Shown: piece after piece, positions 17,172 through 25,664 of the stretch
How the letters are laid out: every line of letters begins with the position of its first letter
Position numbering within the stretch: the stretch's first letter is position 1
Origin: Arthrobacter ramosus
GTDB lineage: Bacteria; Actinomycetota; Actinomycetes; Actinomycetales; Micrococcaceae
Direction: 5' to 3'
NCBI RefSeq assembly: GCF_039535095.1
Contig: NZ_BAAAWN010000001.1
Coordinates: 992,001-1,056,000 of the forward strand
DNA: 64,000 bases
Notes under the pieces: generated by a model
Told to the model about the DNA's origin: nothing
What the model saw: only the letters and a program-made list of their open reading frames with translations
Database searches by the model: none
Program-made: the position numbers and the translations under genes

Positions 17172-17425
17172 TACTTCCCACGAAGGGGATTAGTCCGCAG
17201 CGCGCTCTGGTCACATTGGGCAGTCAAGCGCTTGAAGTTCTGCGGCAGCCAAGGTCCGTGAACTCGACTTTCGAGGCTACCAAGCAGGTTCGTATCGCGC
17301 GTGGCCTTCGGGAGCCGATCAGTTTCGATTGGTTCTCCCTATCCCTCGCAATGCTTTACTCGATAGGAGCCATCGAGCTCAATGGTGATGGACTTGTCGT
17401 GAGGATTCCCCATGCGACTCATTAG
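17168..17425 (+). CDS. ABC-three-component system middle component (MC6-like)
   Basis: 85 residues from the ATG at 17168. The start MILPTKGISPQRALVTLG and the ending SFDWFSLSLAMLYSIGAIEL match the small winged-helix-like middle components of ABC-3C systems, closest to the MC6 type. The middle component is thought to bridge the ATPase and the effector. It overlaps both neighbours (4 bp upstream, 14 bp downstream), which fixes the three genes as one operon. Confidence 0.85.
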   Translation: MILPTKGISPQRALVTLGSQALEVLRQPRSVNSTFEATKQVRIARGLREPISFDWFSLSLAMLYSIGAIELNGDGLVVRIPHATH

Positions 17426-19172
17426 ATTAGGTTCGACCGACCCACGTTTTCGTTCCGTCGATTTTCATGAGGGCTCTCGGCTGAATCTGCTGACAGCCTA
17501 CAAAACCCGGGCCGCTGGTGTTGGGGACTCACGAAATGGGACGGGCAAGACTGCCATGGCCCTGATTGTCCGGTATCTTCTTGGCGGCAATAAGCCGACC
17601 AAACTGGCAAAGGCCCCGGAACTCACCGGCTATGAATTCTTCGGTCTCTTCGAGATGCCTGGCCGCGACGGAACACCGGAACGCGTAACGGTACGACGAG
17701 CATTTGATTCAACAAAGGTGCGTATAGACGGATGGTCCCGTGCCCCTGACAAGCCGATAAGCGTCAGCGAATGGACGGCTCTGCTGTCCTTGTACGTTTT
17801 CCGTATCCCCGAGGGTCTCGACAGACCAACTGTGGGTCAGCTCGTTGGACAGTTTGTGCGTACGGAGTTCCTCCCCACCAAAGTTCATCCCACCGAGTCC
17901 GACTGGGAGTCCGGTTGCCGGTACGCGCTCCTATTCGGTCTGGATGCAAGCATCGCCGCAGGGGCGGGCGAAGTCGCACGTCTCGACAAACAGCAGAAGG
18001 CCTTGAACCAGGCGGCCAAGGACGGTGCGCTCGCAGACCTCAAACTTGACGTTGCCGGCCTCAGAGGTCGACTTGTCACCGCGCGCCGTGAGCGGGACGA
18101 GTCCGCACTGGAAATCTCCAATTTCCGAGTAGAGGAGCGATATCAAGAACACCAGACTCGGGCCAATGCCCTCAGCGTTGAGATCCGCGACCTTAACGAG
18201 CAGGAACTGATCCTGCGGCGGAAGCTCGCGGACTTGGATCGTGCTCTTGATGAAGAAACGCAGCCGGAGGCGACCGATCGACTGAGCCGGGCCACGCAGG
18301 CCGTATACAGCGAGGCTGGCATCGTTTTTTCAGAAGTCGTACTCAAGAGGTTTGACGATGTCCAAGCTTTTCACGCTTCTGTTGTTCGTAACCGCAAACT
18401 GTTCCTGCAGAATGAGCGCAGCACGACGTCCGAATCGCTGCTTTCTGTGCAGAGACGCCGGCGGGAACAGGACACCGAGCGATCGTCTTTGCTTGTCCTC
18501 CTGCAAGAGTCTGTGGCTGTGGGTACATACCTGGCGGCACAGGCATCATTTGCACATCTGCATGCTGAGATAGCGGGTATCGAAGACAGGCTCAAGATGG
18601 CCGAAAAGCTTGAGAACCTAAGTGAAGATCATGACGCTAGAGCGGTTGAGAACAAACGCAGGATGCGCCTTGAAGTGGCCGAACAGGAAACGCTGCTGGA
18701 CGGAGCACGTGCCCTATTCGGCGACCTTGCAGCTGAAATATACGGTCATGGCACTGGAAGAACGAAGCGAGCGAGCCTGGATCTTGGCGTATCCCCGAAG
18801 CAGGGCAACTTCTTGGTCAATCCTGAGATCGCCGCCGATGGAAGCGCAGGAATTTCCTCCGTTAAGACTTTCGTCATGGACATGGTCACCATGTGTATGG
18901 CTGCTAAGACAGGACATTCGCTCGGTTTCTTGATTCATGACAGCGCACTCTTTGATCCGGTGGACTCCGAACAGATAGCCAGCTGCCTCAACATCGGTGC
19001 GCGGCTGGCCGAAGAGCGAGGGTTCCAGTACATAGTGACCATGAACTCGGACGCGCTGACGTCGGCCATTTCAGATTCCGGTGGGGCCTTCGATGAGGAA
19101 CCCTATCTGCTGAATATTCGTCTGAGCGACGCTAGCGATGAGCAGAAGCTCTTTGGGTTTGGATTCAACTGA
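17412..19172 (+). CDS. DUF2326 SMC/Rad50-like ATPase of an ABC-three-component system
   Basis: 586 residues. Walker A is SRNGTGKT at residues 40-47. A long charged coiled coil runs about 185-445. The C-terminal DUF2326 domain holds VKTFVMDMVTMCMAA and LGFLIHDSALFDPVD, the Walker B-like strand with Asp-Ser, followed by FQYIVTMNSDAL. In ABC-3C conflict systems this SMC-type ATPase is the sensor or motor, thought to detect foreign or altered DNA and to unleash the effector encoded just upstream. Complete, with no frameshift. Confidence 0.92.
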   Translation: MRLIRLGSTDPRFRSVDFHEGSRLNLLTAYKTRAAGVGDSRNGTGKTAMALIVRYLLGGNKPTKLAKAPELTGYEFFGLFEMPGRDGTPERVTVRRAFDSTKVRIDGWSRAPDKPISVSEWTALLSLYVFRIPEGLDRPTVGQLVGQFVRTEFLPTKVHPTESDWESGCRYALLFGLDASIAAGAGEVARLDKQQKALNQAAKDGALADLKLDVAGLRGRLVTARRERDESALEISNFRVEERYQEHQTRANALSVEIRDLNEQELILRRKLADLDRALDEETQPEATDRLSRATQAVYSEAGIVFSEVVLKRFDDVQAFHASVVRNRKLFLQNERSTTSESLLSVQRRRREQDTERSSLLVLLQESVAVGTYLAAQASFAHLHAEIAGIEDRLKMAEKLENLSEDHDARAVENKRRMRLEVAEQETLLDGARALFGDLAAEIYGHGTGRTKRASLDLGVSPKQGNFLVNPEIAADGSAGISSVKTFVMDMVTMCMAAKTGHSLGFLIHDSALFDPVDSEQIASCLNIGARLAEERGFQYIVTMNSDALTSAISDSGGAFDEEPYLLNIRLSDASDEQKLFGFGFN

Positions 19173-19690
19173 CTTGACTCTCCGGAATCGCAAGGGATCT
19201 GTCGATACATACGAACTTGGGGGAGCGGCTTGCGAAGGCTCTGTTTGATGAGATCGGGGTAGTCGTCCGTTTGCGACGGACGGCAGTCCCTTGCCGTCCT
19301 GGCGCTGCCTCCCGTCGAAGGCGAGGTGCCGTACCCTCTGGCCTGGGAAAGGTCATGTCTGGAGGAAGTGCGCCGGTTGGATTCCTTGTCCACTACTCGG
19401 CCCACCAGCTGCGCCGCACCACACCCTCAAGGGGCGAAGTGCCACTCTCCGAATCGCCGGTCTTCCGACATCTTAGAGAGGGTCACGCGCCCGATCGCAA
19501 GCTCACAAGGCCACGGGACGGTTGCGACGGCCGAGCTGGCTCTATGTTCGCCACACGGTTACCCCACGGAAACGAGGAAAAGCGATGACATATCAGCGAC
19601 CGTGCCAAGCAAGGAAAACCGCTAGATTCCGCGGATTATCGACACATTGCAAGCCTTTGGCAGACACCGAAATGTGCCGTCCCATGAGAA
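19173..19690. other. Gap between the ABC-3C operon and the tRNA-Ala scar
   Basis: About 520 bases. The stretch NLGERLAKALFDEIGVVV can be read from about 19214 in one frame, after which all frames lose resemblance to real protein. No hairpin of note right after the DUF2326 stop. Likely decayed element DNA next to an integration boundary. Confidence 0.4.
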
Positions 19691-19721
19691 GAGGTCAGGA
19701 GTTCGAATCTCCTTAGCTCCA
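19691..19721 (+). other. tRNA-Ala 3'-end remnant (putative attachment site)
   Basis: 31 bases reproduce the variable loop, T-arm (AGGAG-TTCGAAT-CTCCT) and 3' acceptor strand (TAGCTCCA) of a bacterial tRNA-Ala. The 45 bases upstream do not fold into D and anticodon arms, so no tRNA gene is present. Integrases of genomic islands commonly use tRNA 3' ends and leave such partial copies at one border. The following GCCCT...AGGGCTTTTCTT resembles a native tRNA-gene terminator. It lies right after the defence genes. Confidence 0.7.
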
Positions 19722-19980
19722 CAATGAAGGCCCTTTGACCTGCGGAAACGCTGGGTGGGAGGGCTTTTCTTGTGCCTGAAACCGGGCCAACCGCACGGAA
19801 ACCACACACGCCTCGGGACTCTAGGCCGGTTGGCAAGTTGTGGAAATTGTTGCAAATTCGTATGATACACACAGAATTGCATCCTGCATGGGTGCTCCCG
19901 CTGGACGAAGGTGTCCAGTCGACGCATCGGCACACCGGTCAAGCCGGGCAGGAGCCAACTAGTAGAGGGCACTGAAGGCG

Positions 19981-20787
19981 ATGGTTAGTCCAATGAAGCA
20001 GCCCCCCGAGGTCAGGCGCCGAAGAATCCTGGAACTCGTCAGCGAAGGGGATTTCCTGAGGCCCGCCGACATTGCAGCCATGATGTCTGTCTCCGGCGAA
20101 ACCGTGCGCAGGGACCTTATGGCTTTGGAAAGGTCCGGGGAGCTCAAGCGCATCCACGGCGGAGCGATGCCTCCTGTCAAAGTGACGGAGAGCGAACCCG
20201 ACAGGGCCAACCGCTCAATGGAAAACCCGCAGGAGAAGGGCGAAATCGGGGCTGCGGCCGCCGCGCTTATCGGTGACACCGACACAATCTTTCTCGACGT
20301 CGGAACCACTGTGGAAGCTGCGGCGAGGGCATTGCCTCCAACATTCCACGGCATAGTCATCACGAATAGCCTGGTGGTGGGATCCATCCTCAGTGACCGT
20401 CCGGATGTTGAACTGTATGTGCTTGGCGGTCGCGTCCGAGCAGGCGAAATGACCACATACGGTCCCGACGCCCTTGCCCAGGTTCGAAGCTTCAATGCGA
20501 ACTGGGCCTTTCTTGGCGCCGGGGGAGTGGATGTCCGGGCGGGCCTCACGGACTATTCGTCTGAGGATGTGGCAATCAAGCAACTGATGATTGAGAAGTC
20601 AGCGAAGACTTATGTCCTGGCAGTTGGTGACAAACTGGGACGGATTGCTGTCCGCCATGTCTGCGACCTTGACGAAATCAAAGGGGTAATCACGGACAGC
20701 AGGGTCAGCAGTGCCCGGATCAACTCCCTGAAGGACGCAGGCATTGAAGTCGTCCAAGGCGGGGAGCCGCGTGAGGTGTCGAGCTAG
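19981..20787 (+). CDS. DeoR/GlpR-family transcriptional regulator
   Basis: 268 residues, ATG at 19981 (a second ATG four codons on is possible). The N-terminal DeoR helix-turn-helix reads RRRRILELVSEGDFLRPADIAAMMSVSGETVRRDLMALE, followed by RIHGGAM. The sensor domain keeps the DeoR phosphosugar-isomerase-like fold (FLDVGTTVEAAARAL, GGRVRAGEMTTYGP, FLGAGGVD, AVGDKLGR). Family members respond to phosphorylated sugars or polyols. The kinase operon downstream supplies such a ligand, so this is most likely its repressor, acting at the repeats at 21050-21069. Confidence 0.92.
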   Translation: MVSPMKQPPEVRRRRILELVSEGDFLRPADIAAMMSVSGETVRRDLMALERSGELKRIHGGAMPPVKVTESEPDRANRSMENPQEKGEIGAAAAALIGDTDTIFLDVGTTVEAAARALPPTFHGIVITNSLVVGSILSDRPDVELYVLGGRVRAGEMTTYGPDALAQVRSFNANWAFLGAGGVDVRAGLTDYSSEDVAIKQLMIEKSAKTYVLAVGDKLGRIAVRHVCDLDEIKGVITDSRVSSARINSLKDAGIEVVQGGEPREVSS

Positions 20788-20860
20788 TTTCCCGCCGACA
20801 CCGCGCGACTCCTGAGCCGGCTCGTACCAATCGAGTCCGGGCCTGCTCTGGTTGCGCCGT

Positions 20861-20894
20861 GGAGATGCCCCGCACGAAAGTGCGGGGCATCTCC
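20861..20894 (+). terminator. Strong hairpin after the DeoR gene
   Basis: GGAGATGCCCCGCAC at 20861-20875 pairs perfectly with 20880-20894 over a GAAA tetraloop (15-bp stem). The following ATTTAA is only weakly T-rich. It separates the regulator from the permease operon, so the two are probably transcribed independently. Confidence 0.8.
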
Positions 20895-21009
20895 ATTTAA
20901 GGAGGCAGCTCGTGGAATTATGTGGACAGTGATTTGGTCGATTTTTGCCGCGAATCCGCATGAAACCAAGGAAAAATAGGGCGATTGTGACGCCCGCAAC
21001 AATTACCCC

Positions 21010-21069
21010 TTGACGCGCAGCCCTCGTGGATCCATACTTTTCCTTATGAATCCTCATAAATCCACATAA
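21010..21069 (+). promoter_or_regulatory. Promoter with tandem DeoR-type operator
   Basis: TTGACG at 21010-21015 and CATACT at 21033-21038 are spaced by 17 bases, a good sigma-70-type promoter. Directly downstream lie two head-to-tail 10-bp repeats, ATCCTCATAA (21050-21059) and ATCCACATAA (21060-21069). A looser copy, ATCCGCATGA, is at 20954-20963. Direct repeats placed over the start of transcription are typical for DeoR-family repressors. The leader to the permease ATG is about 205 bases and shows no riboswitch I recognise. Confidence 0.65.
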
Positions 21070-21250
21070 GCGTGGATGCGATTCCAACGCACGTGGCTCC
21101 CAGCGCCCCGTAGGCCTCATCCGGCCGCTGTCATGTCGCCGTGAACATGAGGCACCAAGGAACAAGCAATTCCAACGAACCAACACCCCGCGCCCGGCCT
21201 AACCCAGCAACGACGCTCCGACGGGCACTTATCGAAGGATCCCCGCTCCA

Positions 21251-22786
21251 ATGACACACAACCCTCCACCAACAGGCAGTATCGTGCCGGGCACGGACAC
21301 CAACGTTGCAGAGTACGGCTACAAGCAGGAAATGAAGCGCGGCACGGGCAGATTTGCCTCTTTTGCTGTCGCTTTCGCGTTCGTTTCCATCGCCACGGGC
21401 ATCTTCACCACCTATGGCGCAGTTCTCAACAGCTCCGGGCCTGCGGGCATCTGGACCTGGCCGATCGTCACGGTCGGGCAACTCATGGTCGCTCTTATTT
21501 TCGGCTCGTTGGCCGCCCGCATCCCTGTGACCGGCTACTCCTACCAGTGGATGTCGCGCCTGGCCAACCCGGTACTGGGTTGGATCATGGGCTGGATCTC
21601 CTTCACGTTCCTCGCAATCGTGGTGGTCGCAGTCGACTACACCATCGCGTCAACCGTCCTGCCTGTTCTCCTCGGCTACGAGGGAACCCCTGCGAACGCC
21701 TGGGTGATCACCAGCATTGTGCTGGCCTTGCAGGCCCTGTTGGTTGCGTTTTCCACGCGCTGGACAGAACGGGTGAACAACTTCGCCGTCTCGGCCGAAC
21801 TCATCGGCATGATCCTGCTTGTCGTGTTGCTCATCGTCGTCGGCGCAGTGGCCAAGGAATTGAACGTGGGCAATCTGTTCTCCACGGGTTCCCTCCCGGC
21901 GCAGGATTACTTCAGCGTCGGGTCCTTGCTCCACGTGGGGCCTTGGATGATGGGGACATTGCTGGGCGCGTTCACGATCGTGGGATTCGAGTCCGCCGCC
22001 AACCTCGCCGAAGAAACCAAGGACCCTGCCAGGGTGGTGCCCCGCGCTATGTGGCAAGCCGTCCTCGCTTCAGGCATCCTGGGCTTCTTCTTCCTCCTGG
22101 CCATCACCATGCTGGCCGGCGATCCCGCGACCCTGGCCGGGTCCGGAACTCCGGTTGCCGACGTCATCAACCGTGTTCTCGGGCCGGTCGTAGGCACCGC
22201 GCTGCTGGTGATGGTCGTCATCGCAATCTTTGCCTGCGGCATGGTGATCCTCATGACCGGAGTCCGGCTCGTTTGGGCGATGTCCCGCGACGACAGATTC
22301 CCGGGCCACGCCGTGTGGCGCAAGGTGTCACCGCGCTTCGGAACCCCGACGGCGGCAACCGGGCTCATGTTTGTCCTTGGCGAGCTGATCCTCGGCCTCT
22401 TCGCCTTCCAGACCGACGCGCTCTTCAGCCTCTTTGGTGCCGCTACCCTGCTCCCTGCGGTCATCTACGCTTCCACGGTCCTGCTGTATATCCTCAAGCG
22501 CAAGAGCCTTCCCCCAAGCAAGGGATTCACCTTGGGCAAGTTCGAGGTACCCGTCATCATCCTCGCCGCCGTGTGGCTGATCTTCATGCTGTCTATTTTC
22601 AGGGACGCATCCTTCATCAACTCCTGGCTTTACGTGGCCATCATGGTCGCAATCGGCGCTGTCTACCTGGTCTTCCTGCTGATCCGACGCGGCGGTCCGT
22701 CCGGACTCGCCATGCCCGATCTGCACTCGATCGATGCCGAGCTCGACGCCGACGCCAAACATTCCGAAAGGGCGCAGGGCAAGTGA
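21251..22786 (+). CDS. APC-superfamily amino acid/amine permease
   Basis: 511 residues with about twelve helices. It opens EYGYKQEMKRGTGRFASFAVAFAFVSIATGIFTTYGA, the pattern of the amino acid/choline transporter branch of the APC superfamily, and later has GFESAANLAEETKDPARVVPRAM. It heads an operon with a kinase, two FAD enzymes and a Rid protein. An amine- or amino-alcohol-type substrate is therefore more likely than a plain sugar. GAAGGA lies 13 bases upstream of the ATG. Confidence 0.88.
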   Translation: MTHNPPPTGSIVPGTDTNVAEYGYKQEMKRGTGRFASFAVAFAFVSIATGIFTTYGAVLNSSGPAGIWTWPIVTVGQLMVALIFGSLAARIPVTGYSYQWMSRLANPVLGWIMGWISFTFLAIVVVAVDYTIASTVLPVLLGYEGTPANAWVITSIVLALQALLVAFSTRWTERVNNFAVSAELIGMILLVVLLIVVGAVAKELNVGNLFSTGSLPAQDYFSVGSLLHVGPWMMGTLLGAFTIVGFESAANLAEETKDPARVVPRAMWQAVLASGILGFFFLLAITMLAGDPATLAGSGTPVADVINRVLGPVVGTALLVMVVIAIFACGMVILMTGVRLVWAMSRDDRFPGHAVWRKVSPRFGTPTAATGLMFVLGELILGLFAFQTDALFSLFGAATLLPAVIYASTVLLYILKRKSLPPSKGFTLGKFEVPVIILAAVWLIFMLSIFRDASFINSWLYVAIMVAIGAVYLVFLLIRRGGPSGLAMPDLHSIDAELDADAKHSERAQGK

Positions 22787-24198
22787 CCACCGTTCTATCC
22801 ATTGACCAGGGCACGTCCGGAACCAAAGCCGTTGTCGTCGACGGGAGCGGGAAAATCCTGGGCCTGGCCGAACAAACAGTCCGGCCGCATTACCTGCCCG
22901 GCAGCGGTGTCGAACAGGACCCGCAGGAACTGCTCGACTCCGTCCTCGAAACCGGTAAGGCCGCCGTCACACAGTCCGGTGCCTTGATCGATATCGTCAC
23001 CATCGCCAACCAAGGCGAAACCGTCCTAGCCTGGGACCCCGGTAGCGGCAAGCCGCTCTCCAACATGATCGTGTGGCAGGACCGGCGCGCCGAAAGCATC
23101 TGCGCCGGCCTGGCGGACCATCGGGAGGAATTCGCAAGCCGCACCGGACTTATCCTCGACCCGTACTTCTCCGCCCCCAAGCAGGCCTGGATCCGGAAAA
23201 ACGTCACCCGGGACGGTGTGGTCACCACCTCCGACAGCTGGCTCATCCACCAGCTGACCGGGGAATTCGTCACCGACGTCAGCACCGCCAGCCGGTCCCT
23301 GACGACCGACCTGGACAGCACGGAATGGGACCATGAACTGCTGGATCTGTTCGAACTCGGCGACGAAAAGCTGCCCACGATTCTGCCGTCCGACGCGATC
23401 GCAGGCTCAACGAGTGCCTTCGGCGGGTTGATGGCCGTCGGCGGCCTCATCGTGGATCAGCAGGCGGCCCTCCTGGCCGAGAACTGCCTCGAAACCGGCG
23501 AAGCGAAGTGCACCTTCGGTACGGGCGCGTTCCTGCTGGCCAACACGGGAACATCGGCAACACGCTCAACGGCCGGACTCGCCGCATCGGTTGCCTGGAC
23601 CGTCAAAGACAAGCCCACCTACTGCTTTGACGGACAGGTATACACGGCAGCCTCCGCCGTCAGGTGGCTCCAAGGAATGGGCTTCATCAAGTCGGCTTCA
23701 GAGCTCGACGTCGTAGCTGCCGCCGACTCCGGCGGCGTGCTCAGCGTCCCGGCCTTCGCCGGCCTGGCTGCACCATGGTGGAGCCCCGAATCCAAAGCCT
23801 CCCTCACGGGAATGACCCTCTCCACCGGACCGGAACACATCGTGCTCGCCGTGCTGCAGGGCATCGCCGCGCAGGTCGCCGAGCTGGGCTCCCTCGTCGC
23901 AACCGACATCGGCACTCCGCTCCAGCGGCTGCGGGCCGACGGCGGGCTGACGCAAAGCCGTGTTCTGATGCAGGCGGTCGCCGATCTCATGCAGATAGCG
24001 ATCGACGTGTACCCTTCCCAGCACGCCACACCCCTGGGTGCGGCAGCCCTGGCCAGAGTGGCCCTTGAACCATCCCTCCCACTCCAGGACGCCGTCGTTC
24101 CCTGGAGCCCCAGCACTGTCTATGAACCGAAGTGGTCGGCAGACCAAGCAGCCGAGTTCCGCGCACGGTGGGCAACCGCCGTCGATGCAACCCGGTGA
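22783..24198 (+). CDS. FGGY-family kinase
   Basis: 471 residues from the GTG at 22783 that overlaps the permease stop; the open frame continues upstream inside the permease gene but has no start of its own there. The N-terminal phosphate loop is SIDQGTSGTKAVVVD, then MIVWQDRRA. The second domain has CTFGTGAFLLANTG and LRADGGLTQSRVLMQAVADL. This is the glycerol/sugar kinase fold, and the closest pattern is glycerol-kinase-like. In this operon it probably phosphorylates a hydroxyl of a compound imported by the APC permease; glycerol itself would not need that permease. Confidence 0.9.
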   Translation: MTTVLSIDQGTSGTKAVVVDGSGKILGLAEQTVRPHYLPGSGVEQDPQELLDSVLETGKAAVTQSGALIDIVTIANQGETVLAWDPGSGKPLSNMIVWQDRRAESICAGLADHREEFASRTGLILDPYFSAPKQAWIRKNVTRDGVVTTSDSWLIHQLTGEFVTDVSTASRSLTTDLDSTEWDHELLDLFELGDEKLPTILPSDAIAGSTSAFGGLMAVGGLIVDQQAALLAENCLETGEAKCTFGTGAFLLANTGTSATRSTAGLAASVAWTVKDKPTYCFDGQVYTAASAVRWLQGMGFIKSASELDVVAAADSGGVLSVPAFAGLAAPWWSPESKASLTGMTLSTGPEHIVLAVLQGIAAQVAELGSLVATDIGTPLQRLRADGGLTQSRVLMQAVADLMQIAIDVYPSQHATPLGAAALARVALEPSLPLQDAVVPWSPSTVYEPKWSADQAAEFRARWATAVDATR

Positions 24199-24215
24199 CG
24201 AAGGAGAACACCCGA

Positions 24216-25664
24216 ATGAGCAACACCCAGAACAAAACCTACGATGTCGCCGTGATCGGCGCCGGTATTGTGGGCTCAGCCATCGCACGGAAGCTGGCCG
24301 GGTACCGGCTCAGCGTCGCGCTCCTCGACGCGCGCGAAGACGTAGGGGACGGGACGAGCAAGGCCAACACGGCGATCCTGCACACAGGATTCGACGCCAA
24401 GCCCGGAACCCTTGAGTCGAGGATGGTGCACGAGGGGTACCACTTGCTCTCCGACTACGCCAAGCAGACGGGAATTCCGGTCGAACACACCGGCGCCATC
24501 CTTGTGGCGTGGGATGACGAGCAGCGCGACGCCCTGCCTGGCCTGAAGGTAAAGGCCGAACAGAACGCATACGCCAAGACCGAAATCATCGACGCGGCGG
24601 AAATCTACCGGCTCCTGCCGCACCTGGGCGAGGGCGCCCTGGCCGGGCTCTCCGTCCCGGACGAGTCCATCATTTGCACCTGGACTACCAACCTTGCCCT
24701 CGCCACTGAAGCTGTGCAGCGGGGGACGGAACTCCTGCTCCGACGTCGCGTTGCCAGCATCGAGAGGGTCGACGGCGTCACGCACCTTTACACAAGCATC
24801 GACCGGATCAGCGCCCGCTGGGTGATCAACGCCGCCGGGCTGGGCGGGGACACGATCGACCAGCTCTTCGGCTATGACCGGATCCACCTGACCCCCCGAC
24901 GCGGTGAGCTGTTGGTGTACGACAAGCAGGCACGGCCCCTTGCGGACAAAATCGTTCTGCCGGTGCCAACGGCATTGGGCAAAGGCGTGCTGGTCAGCCC
25001 CACCATTTACGGCAACGTGATGCTGGGCCCCACCGCCGAAGACCTCACCGACCGCACCGACACGGGAACGTCCGAGAGCGGCTTCGCCTTCCTGAGGGGC
25101 AAGGGCGAGAAGATCATGCCCAAACTCCTGGAAGAAGAGGTAACGGCCACTTATGCCGGGCTACGCGCAGCCAGCGATTACCCCGACTACCTCATCGAGG
25201 TCGACACGGAGCAGCAATACGTGATCGCCGGCGGCATCCGCTCCACCGGTCTGACCTCCGGCATCGCCGTTGCCGAGTACGTCGACGAACTCCTCAGGGC
25301 ATCGGGCGCCATCCAGCTCGTCGAGCGCGGCGACCTGCCCGAACCACCACACATGCCCAACATCGGCGAAGCTTTCGTCCGCCCTTACCAAGACGCAGCG
25401 AGGATCGCGGAAGATCCTGCTTACGGGAAGATCGTGTGCTTCTGCGAACGTGTCACTGCCGGTGAAATCCGCGACACCTTCAGTTCCCCCATCCCGCCGT
25501 GCACACTGGACGGGCTGCGCCGCCGGACCCGCGCCCAAAACGGTCGATGCCAGGGATTCTTCTGTGGCGCGGAAGTAAGCGAGCTGCTCGAATCCCGCGG
25601 CAAGAGCGCCAACGCCCCAGTTAATCCGAAAGCAAAAGTTGCCAGCGTGGAGGTCCCCAAGTGA
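24216..25664 (+). CDS. GlpA-like FAD oxidoreductase with C-terminal [2Fe-2S] domain
   Basis: 482 residues from the ATG at 24216 (AAGGAG upstream). The Rossmann motif is VAVIGAGIVGSAIARKL, followed by the DAO-type fold of glycerol-3-phosphate and 2-hydroxyglutarate oxidases. The last 90 residues hold CFCERVTAGEI and later GRCQGFFCG, the four cysteines of a BFD-like [2Fe-2S] domain as in anaerobic GlpA. It should oxidise a (phosphorylated) alcohol or amine and pass electrons to the partner flavoprotein whose gene overlaps its stop. Confidence 0.88.
   Translation: MSNTQNKTYDVAVIGAGIVGSAIARKLAGYRLSVALLDAREDVGDGTSKANTAILHTGFDAKPGTLESRMVHEGYHLLSDYAKQTGIPVEHTGAILVAWDDEQRDALPGLKVKAEQNAYAKTEIIDAAEIYRLLPHLGEGALAGLSVPDESIICTWTTNLALATEAVQRGTELLLRRRVASIERVDGVTHLYTSIDRISARWVINAAGLGGDTIDQLFGYDRIHLTPRRGELLVYDKQARPLADKIVLPVPTALGKGVLVSPTIYGNVMLGPTAEDLTDRTDTGTSESGFAFLRGKGEKIMPKLLEEEVTATYAGLRAASDYPDYLIEVDTEQQYVIAGGIRSTGLTSGIAVAEYVDELLRASGAIQLVERGDLPEPPHMPNIGEAFVRPYQDAARIAEDPAYGKIVCFCERVTAGEIRDTFSSPIPPCTLDGLRRRTRAQNGRCQGFFCGAEVSELLESRGKSANAPVNPKAKVASVEVPK

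Noticed and set aside
19640..19721. A full tRNA gene ending at 19721
   Set aside because: Only the T-arm and 3' acceptor fit; no D-arm, anticodon arm or 5' acceptor can be paired upstream.
21547..22782. N-terminal extension of the FGGY kinase frame through the permease gene
   Set aside because: The kinase fold starts exactly at the GTG at 22783; upstream text is Arg-rich shadow of the permease.
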